Positions 1 through 5,442 of a stretch of 9,803 nt of DNA are shown piece by piece. The stretch covers positions 1 to 9,803 of the forward strand of contig CAZNUA010000034.1 in NCBI GenBank assembly GCA_964576115.1, given 5' to 3'. How positions within the stretch are numbered: the stretch's first letter is position 1; every line of letters starts with the position of its first letter. Below the pieces are notes generated by a model. The model ran no database searches. It was not told where the DNA came from and saw only the letters and a list, made by a program, of their open reading frames with translations. Both the position numbers and the translations under genes were made by a program. Source of the DNA: CAYSYY01 sp964576115 [NCBI: uncultured Gemmatimonadota bacterium]. GTDB lineage: Bacteria > Blakebacterota > Blakebacteria > Blakebacterales.

Positions 1-210
1 CTGCTCAGACGATGGCGTCTGGCGCGCGAAACGTCGGCTTTCGAAGCCCGCCTGGAGGAACTCGATCGGCGCCAGCTCGACCTGGAACGCCGCCGGGGCG
101 AGATCGGCGATGACGCCGCCCTGGAACGCATCGCCCGCGAGGAATACGGTATGGTCCGCAGCGGCGAACACGTGTACCGCCTGGCCTCGCCCGATACCAC
201 GGGAAGGTGA
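1..210 (+). CDS. FtsB/DivIC-family septum formation initiator, 3' end only
   Basis: The frame is open from base 1 and ends at TGA 208-210, leaving 69 codons of a gene that starts before the window. The visible part begins with a highly charged, Leu/Glu/Arg-rich stretch (EARLEELDRRQLDLERRR) that fits the periplasmic coiled coil of FtsB/DivIC. The family's typical C-terminal block follows: ALERIAREEYGMV, then GEHVYRL. FtsB/DivIC proteins are small bitopic membrane proteins that act with FtsL and FtsQ in the divisome. The N-terminal TM helix lies outside the window, so the bitopic topology is assumed rather than seen. The stop lies 2 bases before the next gene's preferred ATG, so co-transcription is likely. 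It could be another short coiled-coil protein, but the IAREEYG-type block makes the family call fairly firm. Confidence 0.8.
   Translation: MLRRWRLARETSAFEARLEELDRRQLDLERRRGEIGDDAALERIAREEYGMVRSGEHVYRLASPDTTGR
202..207 (+). promoter_or_regulatory. Ribosome binding site deciding the DUF502 start
   Basis: GGAAGG lies 5 bases before ATG 213. An alternative GTG at 207 in the same frame overlaps this purine run and would have no spacer, so ATG 213 is the better start. The site lies inside the last codons of the FtsB-like gene. Confidence 0.5.
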
Positions 211-212
211 CG

Positions 213-914
213 ATGGAGCGCGAGACAAACCGTTTCTGGACGAGCCTGCGCCTGAGTTTCGCAGCCGGACTGCTGGTGCTGGTGCCCCTGCTGCTGACGC
301 TCTGGATCGTCGAACAGCTCTTCAAGATCCTCTCCGGCGTCTTCGACGGCCCGGTAGCCTGGCTCTGGGGTGGGGCCGAAGGGCTGGCCGAACCGCTTCC
401 CCTGCTGGGATGGGCCGGAGTCAAGGTCGGCCACCTGGTTCCGATCGTAAGCATCATCGCCCTGCTCCTGATCATTCTTCTGCTGGGCATCTTCGCCCGC
501 AATATCGTGGGGGCGCGCCTGCTCAGATTCGGTGAGGTACTCCTGCACCGCATTCCCATCATCAATCGCATCTATATGGCGGTCCGCCAGATCAGCGAAA
601 CGTTTCTGAGCAGTCAGAAGGGCGCCTTCAAGAAGGCGGTTCTGTTCGAATACCCCCGGCAGGGAATCTGGTCGGTCGGGTTCGTGACCCGCGAGTCGGG
701 CGCCGATCTGAACTGCGATCTGGACGATGAAGATGTCTACCACATCTTCCTGCCCACCACCCCCAACCCCACCAGCGGCTTCATGCTCATCATCCCCCGG
801 GCCGACTGTCACGAACTGCGGATGCCGGTCGAGGATGCGCTCAAACTCATTATCTCCGGGGGAGCGGTCTCGCCCGACAAGCTGCCGACCGGAGTGGATA
901 CCAGGGCCTGCTGA
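213..914 (+). CDS. DUF502 family two-TM membrane protein
   Basis: This 233-residue protein belongs to the DUF502 family, whose biochemical function is not established. Two hydrophobic helices are clear: about residues 13-38 (LSFAAGLLVLVPLLLTLWIV) and 76-97 (VPIVSIIALLLIILLLGIF). The conserved family blocks follow: HRIPIINRIYMAVRQ at about 112-126, the EYPRQGIWSVGFVT segment at about 146-159, and FLPTTPNPTSGFML at about 179-192, then IIPRADCHELRMPVEDALKLIISGG. The length is normal for the family. The likely topology is two membrane helices followed by a soluble C-terminal domain. ATG 213 is chosen over GTG 207 because of the GGAAGG at 202-207. The stop (912-914) is separated from the mgtE ATG by one base, which suggests translational coupling. 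Family membership is secure; no role is claimed. Confidence 0.9.
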   Translation: MERETNRFWTSLRLSFAAGLLVLVPLLLTLWIVEQLFKILSGVFDGPVAWLWGGAEGLAEPLPLLGWAGVKVGHLVPIVSIIALLLIILLLGIFARNIVGARLLRFGEVLLHRIPIINRIYMAVRQISETFLSSQKGAFKKAVLFEYPRQGIWSVGFVTRESGADLNCDLDDEDVYHIFLPTTPNPTSGFMLIIPRADCHELRMPVEDALKLIISGGAVSPDKLPTGVDTRAC

Positions 915-915
915 G

Positions 916-2304
916 ATGCGCCGGACCTCCGAGGATCTGGAAGAGCACAAACGCGAACTGGTCGGCACCCTCGACCGCCTGCTCGAGCAGGGAGAGCAGG
1001 GCGCCGGGTTGATCCGGAATCTGCTCGTCGACCTGCATCCCGCCGACGTGGCCGACGTGCTCGATGTCATGGAGTCCGACGACGCCGGCCGGGTTCTGAT
1101 CCTGCTCGACAACGAGATGGCCTCCGACATCCTGGGCGAGATGGAGGAAAGCTCCCGGGCCCCCGTGCTGGAGTACCTGGCCCCGCACGAACTGGCTCCC
1201 CTGGTGGAGGACATGCCGACCGACGATGCCGCCGACCTGGTTGGGGATCTGCCCGACGAGGCGGTCGAAGCGGTCCTGCGGCATGTCGCCCCCGAGGAGC
1301 GGCAGGAAATCATGGAGCTGCTCGTTCACGAGGAGGACACCGCCGGCGGGCTCATGGAATCCGATTTCGTGGCGGTACGCTCCGAAGCCACCGTGAACGA
1401 GGCCATCGAGGCGATCCGGCAGGCGGTCGAAGAGGTCGAATTCATCTACTATGTCTACGTCACCGACAGCGCCGGTCGTCTGGTCGGCCTGCTGCGGCTT
1501 CGCGACCTGCTCCTCTCGCCCGGCGGCCGCCGGGTGGCGGAGATGATGAAGACCGATCTGGTCTCGGTTCCCCTCGCCATGGATCAGGAAGATGTGGCCC
1601 GGCAGGTCTTGCAGTACGATCTGGCGGCTATTCCGGTCGTGAACGAAAACGGCATTCTGGTCGGCCGGATCACCCACGACGATATTGCCGATGTCCTCGA
1701 GGACGAGGTCGAAGAGGACCTGCGCCTGATCGCCGGGGTGGGCGATGAGGACGTCACCGAACGTTCCCCGGTACGGGCCGCGGCCGGGCGCCTGCCATGG
1801 ATCATGATCGGTCTGGTGAGCGCTCTGGTGGCCGGAGTGATCATCGACTCTCACGCATCGATCCTCGAACAGTACCTCGTCCTGGCCACCTTCATCCCGG
1901 TCGTGATGGCCATCGGCGGCAGCGTCGGACTGCAGTCATCTACCATCGTCGTGCGCGGACTGGCGACGGGCCAGGCCGATATGATCGATACCGGGACACG
2001 GATCTTCAAAGAGCTGCGGGTCGGCCTGGCGATAGGGCTGGCCTGCGGGGTGGCGGTGGGAGCGATCGCCTGGCTGTGGAAGGGCATGTACGAAATGGGA
2101 TTGATCGTGGGGCTGAGCATGCTGGCGGCCATTCTCGTCGCGGCCATGATGGGAGCCATCGTGCCGGTGGTTCTCGATCGTCTCAAAGCCGATCCGGCTC
2201 TGGCCTCGGGGCCCTTCATGACCATGTCGAACGATATCCTCGGTCTGCTGATCTATTTCGGTCTGGCCACCCTGCTCCTGAGAGCCCTCGGGGTTGGGCC
2301 ATGA
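916..2304 (+). CDS. mgtE: Magnesium transporter/channel MgtE
   Basis: MgtE is a homodimeric inner-membrane Mg2+ channel gated by its own cytosolic Mg2+-sensing domains. The 462-residue protein is full length. It has an acidic helical N domain (about 20-140), then EDTAGGLM at 140-147 leading into a CBS pair (about 148-265), a connecting helix, and a five-helix pore domain (about 295-460). Pore signatures are GGSVGLQSSTIVVRGLA (334-350) and DPALASGPFMT followed by the selectivity-type Asp in SND-ILG (D440). The first motif reads GGS where GGN is usual, for example in the Thermus thermophilus protein. The same frame stays open upstream to 727 inside DUF502, but homology starts after ATG 916, so that ATG is used. 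No strong Shine-Dalgarno is visible, which fits coupling to the DUF502 stop one base upstream. The stop overlaps ATG 2301 in another frame, and recO begins at 2306. Confidence 0.95.
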   Translation: MRRTSEDLEEHKRELVGTLDRLLEQGEQGAGLIRNLLVDLHPADVADVLDVMESDDAGRVLILLDNEMASDILGEMEESSRAPVLEYLAPHELAPLVEDMPTDDAADLVGDLPDEAVEAVLRHVAPEERQEIMELLVHEEDTAGGLMESDFVAVRSEATVNEAIEAIRQAVEEVEFIYYVYVTDSAGRLVGLLRLRDLLLSPGGRRVAEMMKTDLVSVPLAMDQEDVARQVLQYDLAAIPVVNENGILVGRITHDDIADVLEDEVEEDLRLIAGVGDEDVTERSPVRAAAGRLPWIMIGLVSALVAGVIIDSHASILEQYLVLATFIPVVMAIGGSVGLQSSTIVVRGLATGQADMIDTGTRIFKELRVGLAIGLACGVAVGAIAWLWKGMYEMGLIVGLSMLAAILVAAMMGAIVPVVLDRLKADPALASGPFMTMSNDILGLLIYFGLATLLLRALGVGP

Positions 2305-2305
2305 C

Positions 2306-3130
2306 ATGCCGTATGTCGCCTTCGATGCCGTTACGCTTCGTTCCCGTCTGTATTCGGAATCGAGCCGCATCGTCACTTTCCTGACGCGCGAAGAGGGACT
2401 CATCACCGGTATCGCCAAGGGGGTGCGAGGTACCCGCAGCCGGTTCGGGGCCGCCCTCGAACCCCTGCAGCACGTCCGGATCACGGTCTCGATGCGTCGG
2501 GGCCGCGACCTGCAGACCGTCACCGGCGCCGATCTGCTGCATCCCTGGAGCCGGATCCGCGAGGATCTCTTCACCGCCGCGTATGCCCAGGCGGCGGCCG
2601 AGCTGCTCACCCGTACCCTCTGGCAGGCACATCCCGGCGAGGATCTGTACGAACTGCTGCTGACGATCCTGCAGACGTACGATGAGGGCCTGGCCGATCC
2701 GCAGCTGCTCTTCCTCTGCTTCGGGATGCATCTGGTCGCCGACCTGGGGTATGCTCTCGACCTGGAAGCCTGTGCCGGCTGCGGGGGGGAACTCACCGAG
2801 CAGGTTACGGTCTCGTTTTCCGAGGGAGCAGTTCGGTGTGCGGGGTGCTATCAACCCGGGGGACAGGTGCTGAGAACGCAGCGCGATACGATTCGCCTGC
2901 TGGTCGCTCTGGGACGCCCCGACGGTCCCGCGGCCGCGGCTTCCGTGAAAGCAAGCACCCAAACGCGACGGGAAGCTGAACGTCTGTTGAGAAACCATCT
3001 GGAATACCACACCGATACCCGGCTGGATCTCAACGCGCTGCGTCTGGCCGAATCGCTGGGACCCCGCCGGAGGTTTCGCCGGACCGGGAACCGTGACGAC
3101 TCACACTCCGGTACCGCGCCACCGGAGTGA
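2306..3130 (+). CDS. recO: DNA repair/recombination mediator RecO
   Basis: RecO binds SSB-coated ssDNA and, with RecR, helps load RecA in the RecF pathway. The 274-residue protein has the N-terminal OB-fold sequence typical of the family: LRSRLYSESSRIVTFLTREEGLITGIAKGVR (11-41), then RFGAALEPL (46-54) and VTGADLLHPW (72-81). A helical domain follows, with a four-cysteine zinc site CAGC (156-159) and CAGC (178-181). ATG 2306 is preferred because the family's N-terminal strand starts immediately after it. In-frame TTG 2294 would overlap mgtE, and ATG 2301 is out of frame. The last 20 or so residues (PRRRFRRTGNRDD...) form a basic, low-complexity tail beyond the usual RecO end, and the family is normally nearer 240 residues. 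The tail overlaps the earliest possible start of the sigma gene (GTG 3093). Confidence 0.93.
   Translation: MPYVAFDAVTLRSRLYSESSRIVTFLTREEGLITGIAKGVRGTRSRFGAALEPLQHVRITVSMRRGRDLQTVTGADLLHPWSRIREDLFTAAYAQAAAELLTRTLWQAHPGEDLYELLLTILQTYDEGLADPQLLFLCFGMHLVADLGYALDLEACAGCGGELTEQVTVSFSEGAVRCAGCYQPGGQVLRTQRDTIRLLVALGRPDGPAAAASVKASTQTRREAERLLRNHLEYHTDTRLDLNALRLAESLGPRRRFRRTGNRDDSHSGTAPPE
3086..3113 (+). promoter_or_regulatory. Candidate ECF-type promoter upstream of the sigma gene
   Basis: GGGAACC at 3086-3092 resembles the AAC-containing -35 element of many ECF sigma factors. CGGTA lies 16 bases downstream at 3109-3113 as a possible -10, loosely like the CGTA of Bacillus SigW promoters. It sits within the recO 3' end, about 46 bases before GTG 3159, where an autoregulatory promoter would be expected. 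The match is short, so this is a suggestion only. If translation really starts at GTG 3093 it cannot serve this gene. Confidence 0.2.
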
Positions 3131-3158
3131 AGAGAGCCGGGAAGCAGGATGTAGAGAA

Positions 3159-3803
3159 GTGGGGACCAGGAACGGAAACGATCGCCATCCCACCGATGAG
3201 CAGCTGGTTGGCTCCATCGCCGGTGGGGACCGGACCGCCTTCGAAGAACTGGGCCGGCGCTATATCAAGAAGGCCTATTCGATCGCGTTACGGATGACCC
3301 GGAACCGGGAAGATGCGTGGGATCTGGCCCAGGATGCGCTTCTGGAGATCCACCGCTCCGCTTCAGGTTTCGACCGGCGATTTTCCTTTTCGTCCTGGTT
3401 CTACCGGATCGTCGTGAACAAGACCCTGAACTTTCTCAAGCGCGAAAAGCTGCGCAGCGGGGCGTTCGCGGCGGGAATGGAAGAGAAATTCATCGGGGGC
3501 AAGAGGATCGCCCTGCGCGGAGGGGATCCCGCCGATCCCGATGATGAATACACAACCGGGACTCTGGTGGAACCGCACGATCCGGAGTCCGATTACGAGC
3601 AGACCGAACTGGGAGAACGGATCAAAGCAGCTCTGCAAACGCTTTCTCCCGATCAGCGCACGGTGGTTATCCTCTTCGACCTGGAGGGTTTCACACACCG
3701 GGAGATTGCTGATATCATGAATTGCCCCGAGGGTACCGTCATGAGCCGTCTGCACTACGGCCGGATGAAACTCCGGGAGCAGCTGGAGGGAATGCTGTTA
3801 TGA
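3159..3803 (+). CDS. ECF-type RNA polymerase sigma factor (sigma-E-like)
   Basis: This group 4 (ECF) sigma-70 factor would direct RNA polymerase to a regulon controlled by the next gene's anti-sigma factor. From GTG 3159 the protein has 214 residues. Region 2 spans about 20-97 (GDRTAFEELGRRY; MTRNREDAWDLAQDALLEIHR; FSSWFYRIVVNKTLNFLKR). Region 4 spans about 152-208, with TLSPDQRTVVILFDLEGFTH and the helix-turn-helix REIADIMNCPEGTVMSRLHYGR. Regions 1.1 and 3 are absent, as usual for ECF factors. The linker between regions 2 and 4 is long, about 50 residues and rich in Gly, Asp and Glu. The start is uncertain: GTG 3159 has AGGA at 3146-3149, while in-frame GTG 3093 would overlap recO by 38 bases and add a poorly conserved 22-residue leader. 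The stop overlaps the anti-sigma start (ATGA), as in many sigma/anti-sigma pairs. Confidence 0.93.
   Translation: MGTRNGNDRHPTDEQLVGSIAGGDRTAFEELGRRYIKKAYSIALRMTRNREDAWDLAQDALLEIHRSASGFDRRFSFSSWFYRIVVNKTLNFLKREKLRSGAFAAGMEEKFIGGKRIALRGGDPADPDDEYTTGTLVEPHDPESDYEQTELGERIKAALQTLSPDQRTVVILFDLEGFTHREIADIMNCPEGTVMSRLHYGRMKLREQLEGMLL
3785..3790 (+). promoter_or_regulatory. Ribosome binding site of the anti-sigma gene
   Basis: GGAGGG lies 9 bases before ATG 3800, inside the last codons of the sigma gene. It supports this start, whose ATG overlaps the sigma stop. It suggests that translation of the sigma factor and its inhibitor is coupled. Confidence 0.6.
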
Positions 3804-4285
3804 GTGGCCACCCGGAAACGGAATATCTGACTGCTCTGCGGGAGGGTTGGCTGACTGCGAGCGAGGCGGCCAGGCTCGAAGCCCACCTGGCCGAGTGTGC
3901 CGCCTGCCGCCGTACCTTTCGCGATCTCGACCTTATCGTCGAACACCTTCGGACCTCGGCCGGCGAGGTAGACCCTCCTCCGGGCGGGTACGAGGCCCTG
4001 CTCGAGGCCACCCTGGCCCTGCGCGAGAAGATCGAACCGATCAGGCTCCCCGCCGTACGGCGCTGGTTCACACCCGCCATCGTCGCTGCGGCAGCCCTCA
4101 TTATCACCCTGACGACCGTGTTTCTCCTCGACCGTAGTGCCTCTGTACAAGCCCCGGCCGAGGTGACAACGGCCGAAACCGATCTACCCGACGCCATGCT
4201 CGAAGAGCATGCCCTGGCAAGCGATGCGGTGCCGTTCAGCACCGGTGTCACCCTGCTCGTTTCGGCCGGGAACAGCCGGTGGTAG
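3800..4285 (+). CDS. Zinc-binding single-pass anti-sigma factor
   Basis: The 161-residue protein is predicted to hold the upstream ECF sigma factor inactive at the inner membrane. The N-terminal cytosolic part carries the ZAS zinc motif H29-x3-C33-x2-C36 within EAHLAECAACRRTF, preceded by the usual helix (LREGWLTASEAARLEAHL). A single TM helix follows at about 91-110 (TPAIVAAAALIITLTTVFLL), flanked by Arg on the cytosolic side. The C-terminal tail of about 50 residues would lie in the periplasm. It ends with an acidic-to-hydrophobic stretch (LPDAMLEEHALASDAVPF...) that could contact the RseB-like product of the next gene, by analogy with RseA-RseB; this contact is inference. ATG 3800 is chosen for the ATGA overlap and the GGAGGG at 3785-3790. 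The open frame extends upstream to 3722 only as an antecedent reading of the sigma gene. The overall architecture resembles RseA/MucA, but the ZAS motif is of the broader zinc anti-sigma class. Confidence 0.88.
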   Translation: MSGHPETEYLTALREGWLTASEAARLEAHLAECAACRRTFRDLDLIVEHLRTSAGEVDPPPGGYEALLEATLALREKIEPIRLPAVRRWFTPAIVAAAALIITLTTVFLLDRSASVQAPAEVTTAETDLPDAMLEEHALASDAVPFSTGVTLLVSAGNSRW

Positions 4286-4288
4286 GAG
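4284..4288 (+). promoter_or_regulatory. Ribosome binding site of the RseB-like gene
   Basis: AGGAG overlaps the anti-sigma stop codon and lies 9 bases before GTG 4298. It favours this GTG over in-frame TTG 4313. The 12-base gap between stop and start suggests one transcript. Confidence 0.5.
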
Positions 4289-4297
4289 AGACGGGTT

Positions 4298-5380
4298 GTG
4301 GGCGGAAGTGAATTGAACTCGCGGGTGTTGATTGCACTCCTTCTGTTCTGCGGTTTTTTCGGGGCCCCGGTCCCCGCTGAGGCCGCTCCCGGAATGGCCA
4401 TCATGCCCCAGGATGTCCTGACCGACGTTCTGCGCAGACAGCAGGAAATCGCTTTCATCGGCCAGCGCTTCCAGACCCATGTCTCTTCCGATCCCGAGCG
4501 GGAGGACACCGTCTACCGGCAGCGAATCGGCCACAATCCCCCCTCCGACTACCGTGTCGATTTTCTCGATCTGCCCGAGGGGGAGGAATATCACGTCCTG
4601 GTCAGGTGCGAGAAGCTGTACGAGTGGGACGAGCGCGAGCGGGTCAGGGTTCAGGAACGGAGCGACGAACAGACCCTGGGACTGGTCATCAGCGATACCT
4701 ACATCGATCTGCTGCGCAGGAACTACCTGGTGCAGGCCGAACTGGGTCCCGATGTGGCCGGCCGCCGGACCTACGCGGTGCGGATCGATCCTCTCTATCC
4801 CGGTCGGCCTTCGATCCGGGCCTGGGTCGACTCCACTTACGGTGTACCTCTCAAAGTCGAAGTCTACAATGCCCGGGCCGAACTTCGGGCCCGATACGAA
4901 TACACCCGGATATTCTTCCGCTCCCGGCTCGATCCGGCCCATTTCGAACCTCCCGCCGAACCTCAGCCCCGCTCCCCCCGGCGGGGAGTGGAATGCACCA
5001 CCCCTGATGAATTCCTCGACGAAACCGGCATCCATCCCCCCCTGGCCGACCGGCTCCCGGCCGGTTTCATGCTGGTGAAGATCAGAATGGATGCCTGGCG
5101 GTTTCGAAGCGGGAATGAGCAACCCTTTCTTCAGAGCGTGTATTCGGATGGCTATGCCACGTTCTCGATATTTGCCGAGAAGGATCACCCCGAGCCTCCC
5201 CCGGGGATCGAGGAACCGGATCTGCGCGATGTCCGTTCGGGGGAAAGACGCGGGATGAACTATGCCGTCGGCTGGATCGGCACAACCAAGATCACCGTGA
5301 CCGGCGATATCGGGGAAGCGGAACTCGTCGAAGTGCTCTCCAGCGTCAAACTCGAGGGCCAGCCGATTCTCATACCCTGA
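4298..5380 (+). CDS. MucB/RseB-like secreted sigma-factor regulatory protein
   Basis: In the proteobacterial systems RseB/MucB is a periplasmic LolA-fold protein that binds the anti-sigma factor's periplasmic tail and shields it from proteolysis. This 360-residue protein begins with a signal peptide (hydrophobic core RVLIALLLFCGFFG, cleavage probably after AEA at about 27-29). The large first domain (about 36-215) has the beta-rich pattern of MucB/RseB and outer-membrane lipoprotein sorting folds: IAFIGQRFQTHV, YRVDFLDLP, YLVQAELGPDVAGRRTYAVRIDP, IRAWVDSTYGVPLKVEVYN. A Pro/Arg-rich linker (about 218-232) follows. The second domain (about 235-355) contains LPAGFMLVKI, then VYSDGYATFSIFAE and NYAVGWIGTTKITVTGD, as in the RseB C-terminal domain. 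Cys18 does not sit in a convincing lipobox. Two cysteines (C104, C233) are also present. Position directly after sigma and anti-sigma genes strongly supports the call. GTG 4298 is used because of AGGAG at 4284-4288. Confidence 0.82.
   Translation: MGGSELNSRVLIALLLFCGFFGAPVPAEAAPGMAIMPQDVLTDVLRRQQEIAFIGQRFQTHVSSDPEREDTVYRQRIGHNPPSDYRVDFLDLPEGEEYHVLVRCEKLYEWDERERVRVQERSDEQTLGLVISDTYIDLLRRNYLVQAELGPDVAGRRTYAVRIDPLYPGRPSIRAWVDSTYGVPLKVEVYNARAELRARYEYTRIFFRSRLDPAHFEPPAEPQPRSPRRGVECTTPDEFLDETGIHPPLADRLPAGFMLVKIRMDAWRFRSGNEQPFLQSVYSDGYATFSIFAEKDHPEPPPGIEEPDLRDVRSGERRGMNYAVGWIGTTKITVTGDIGEAELVEVLSSVKLEGQPILIP
4967..4988 (+). repeat. Pair of mutually exclusive GC-rich hairpins in the RseB-like gene
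   Basis: CTCCCC (4972-4977) can pair with GGGGAG (4983-4988) across a 5-base loop. CCCCGC (4967-4972) can instead pair with GCGGGG (4981-4986). Both fall in the Pro/Arg linker between the two domains. The arrangement may simply be a by-product of GC-rich codons for Pro and Arg. No T-run follows, so it is not a terminator. Confidence 0.3.
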
Positions 5381-5442
5381 GGATGTTCCGCCACGCTATC
5401 TCTGCTTGACGCAGACTCGCCCGGCAAGGTTACTAGAGGTCC
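5381..5442 (+). promoter_or_regulatory. Longest intergenic gap; weak sigma-70-like promoter candidate
   Basis: This 62-base stretch separates the RseB-like gene from DUF2723 and is the only sizeable non-coding gap in the window. TTGACG (5406-5411) is a good -35-like hexamer. GTTACT (5429-5434), 17 bases downstream, is a poor -10 that matches 3 of 6 consensus bases. A transcript from it would start almost at the ATG. A 5-bp stem, TCTGC/GCAGA with loop TTGAC (5401-5415), overlaps the -35-like element and could be an operator or chance. GAGG at 5436-5439 is a closely spaced ribosome site. No terminator is seen. Confidence 0.25.

Noticed and set aside
727-915. N-terminal extension of MgtE back to 727
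   Set aside because: The extra 63 codons overlap DUF502 in another frame, are Pro/Ser/Cys-rich, and do not resemble any MgtE N-terminus.
850-1854. 334-codon minus-strand open frame opposite mgtE
   Set aside because: It is His/Gln/Gly-rich with no recognisable domain and mirrors the mgtE codons exactly. It is a shadow of a clear gene.
5049-5067. Hairpin ACCGGC-TCCCG-GCCGGT followed by TTT, terminator-like
   Set aside because: It lies well inside the RseB-like coding sequence (DRLPAGF), the T-run is only three bases, and the reading frame continues for over 300 bases.
4184-5188. 334-codon minus-strand open frame opposite the RseB-like gene
   Set aside because: No motif, no plausible ribosome site context, and it spans the stop/start junction of two co-oriented genes. 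Treated as a shadow.
5383-5409. Tiny 8-codon frame (ATG to TGA) between the RseB-like gene and DUF2723, a possible leader peptide
   Set aside because: It has no run of a regulatory amino acid, no attenuator structure, and ends well before the DUF2723 start. Chance is sufficient.
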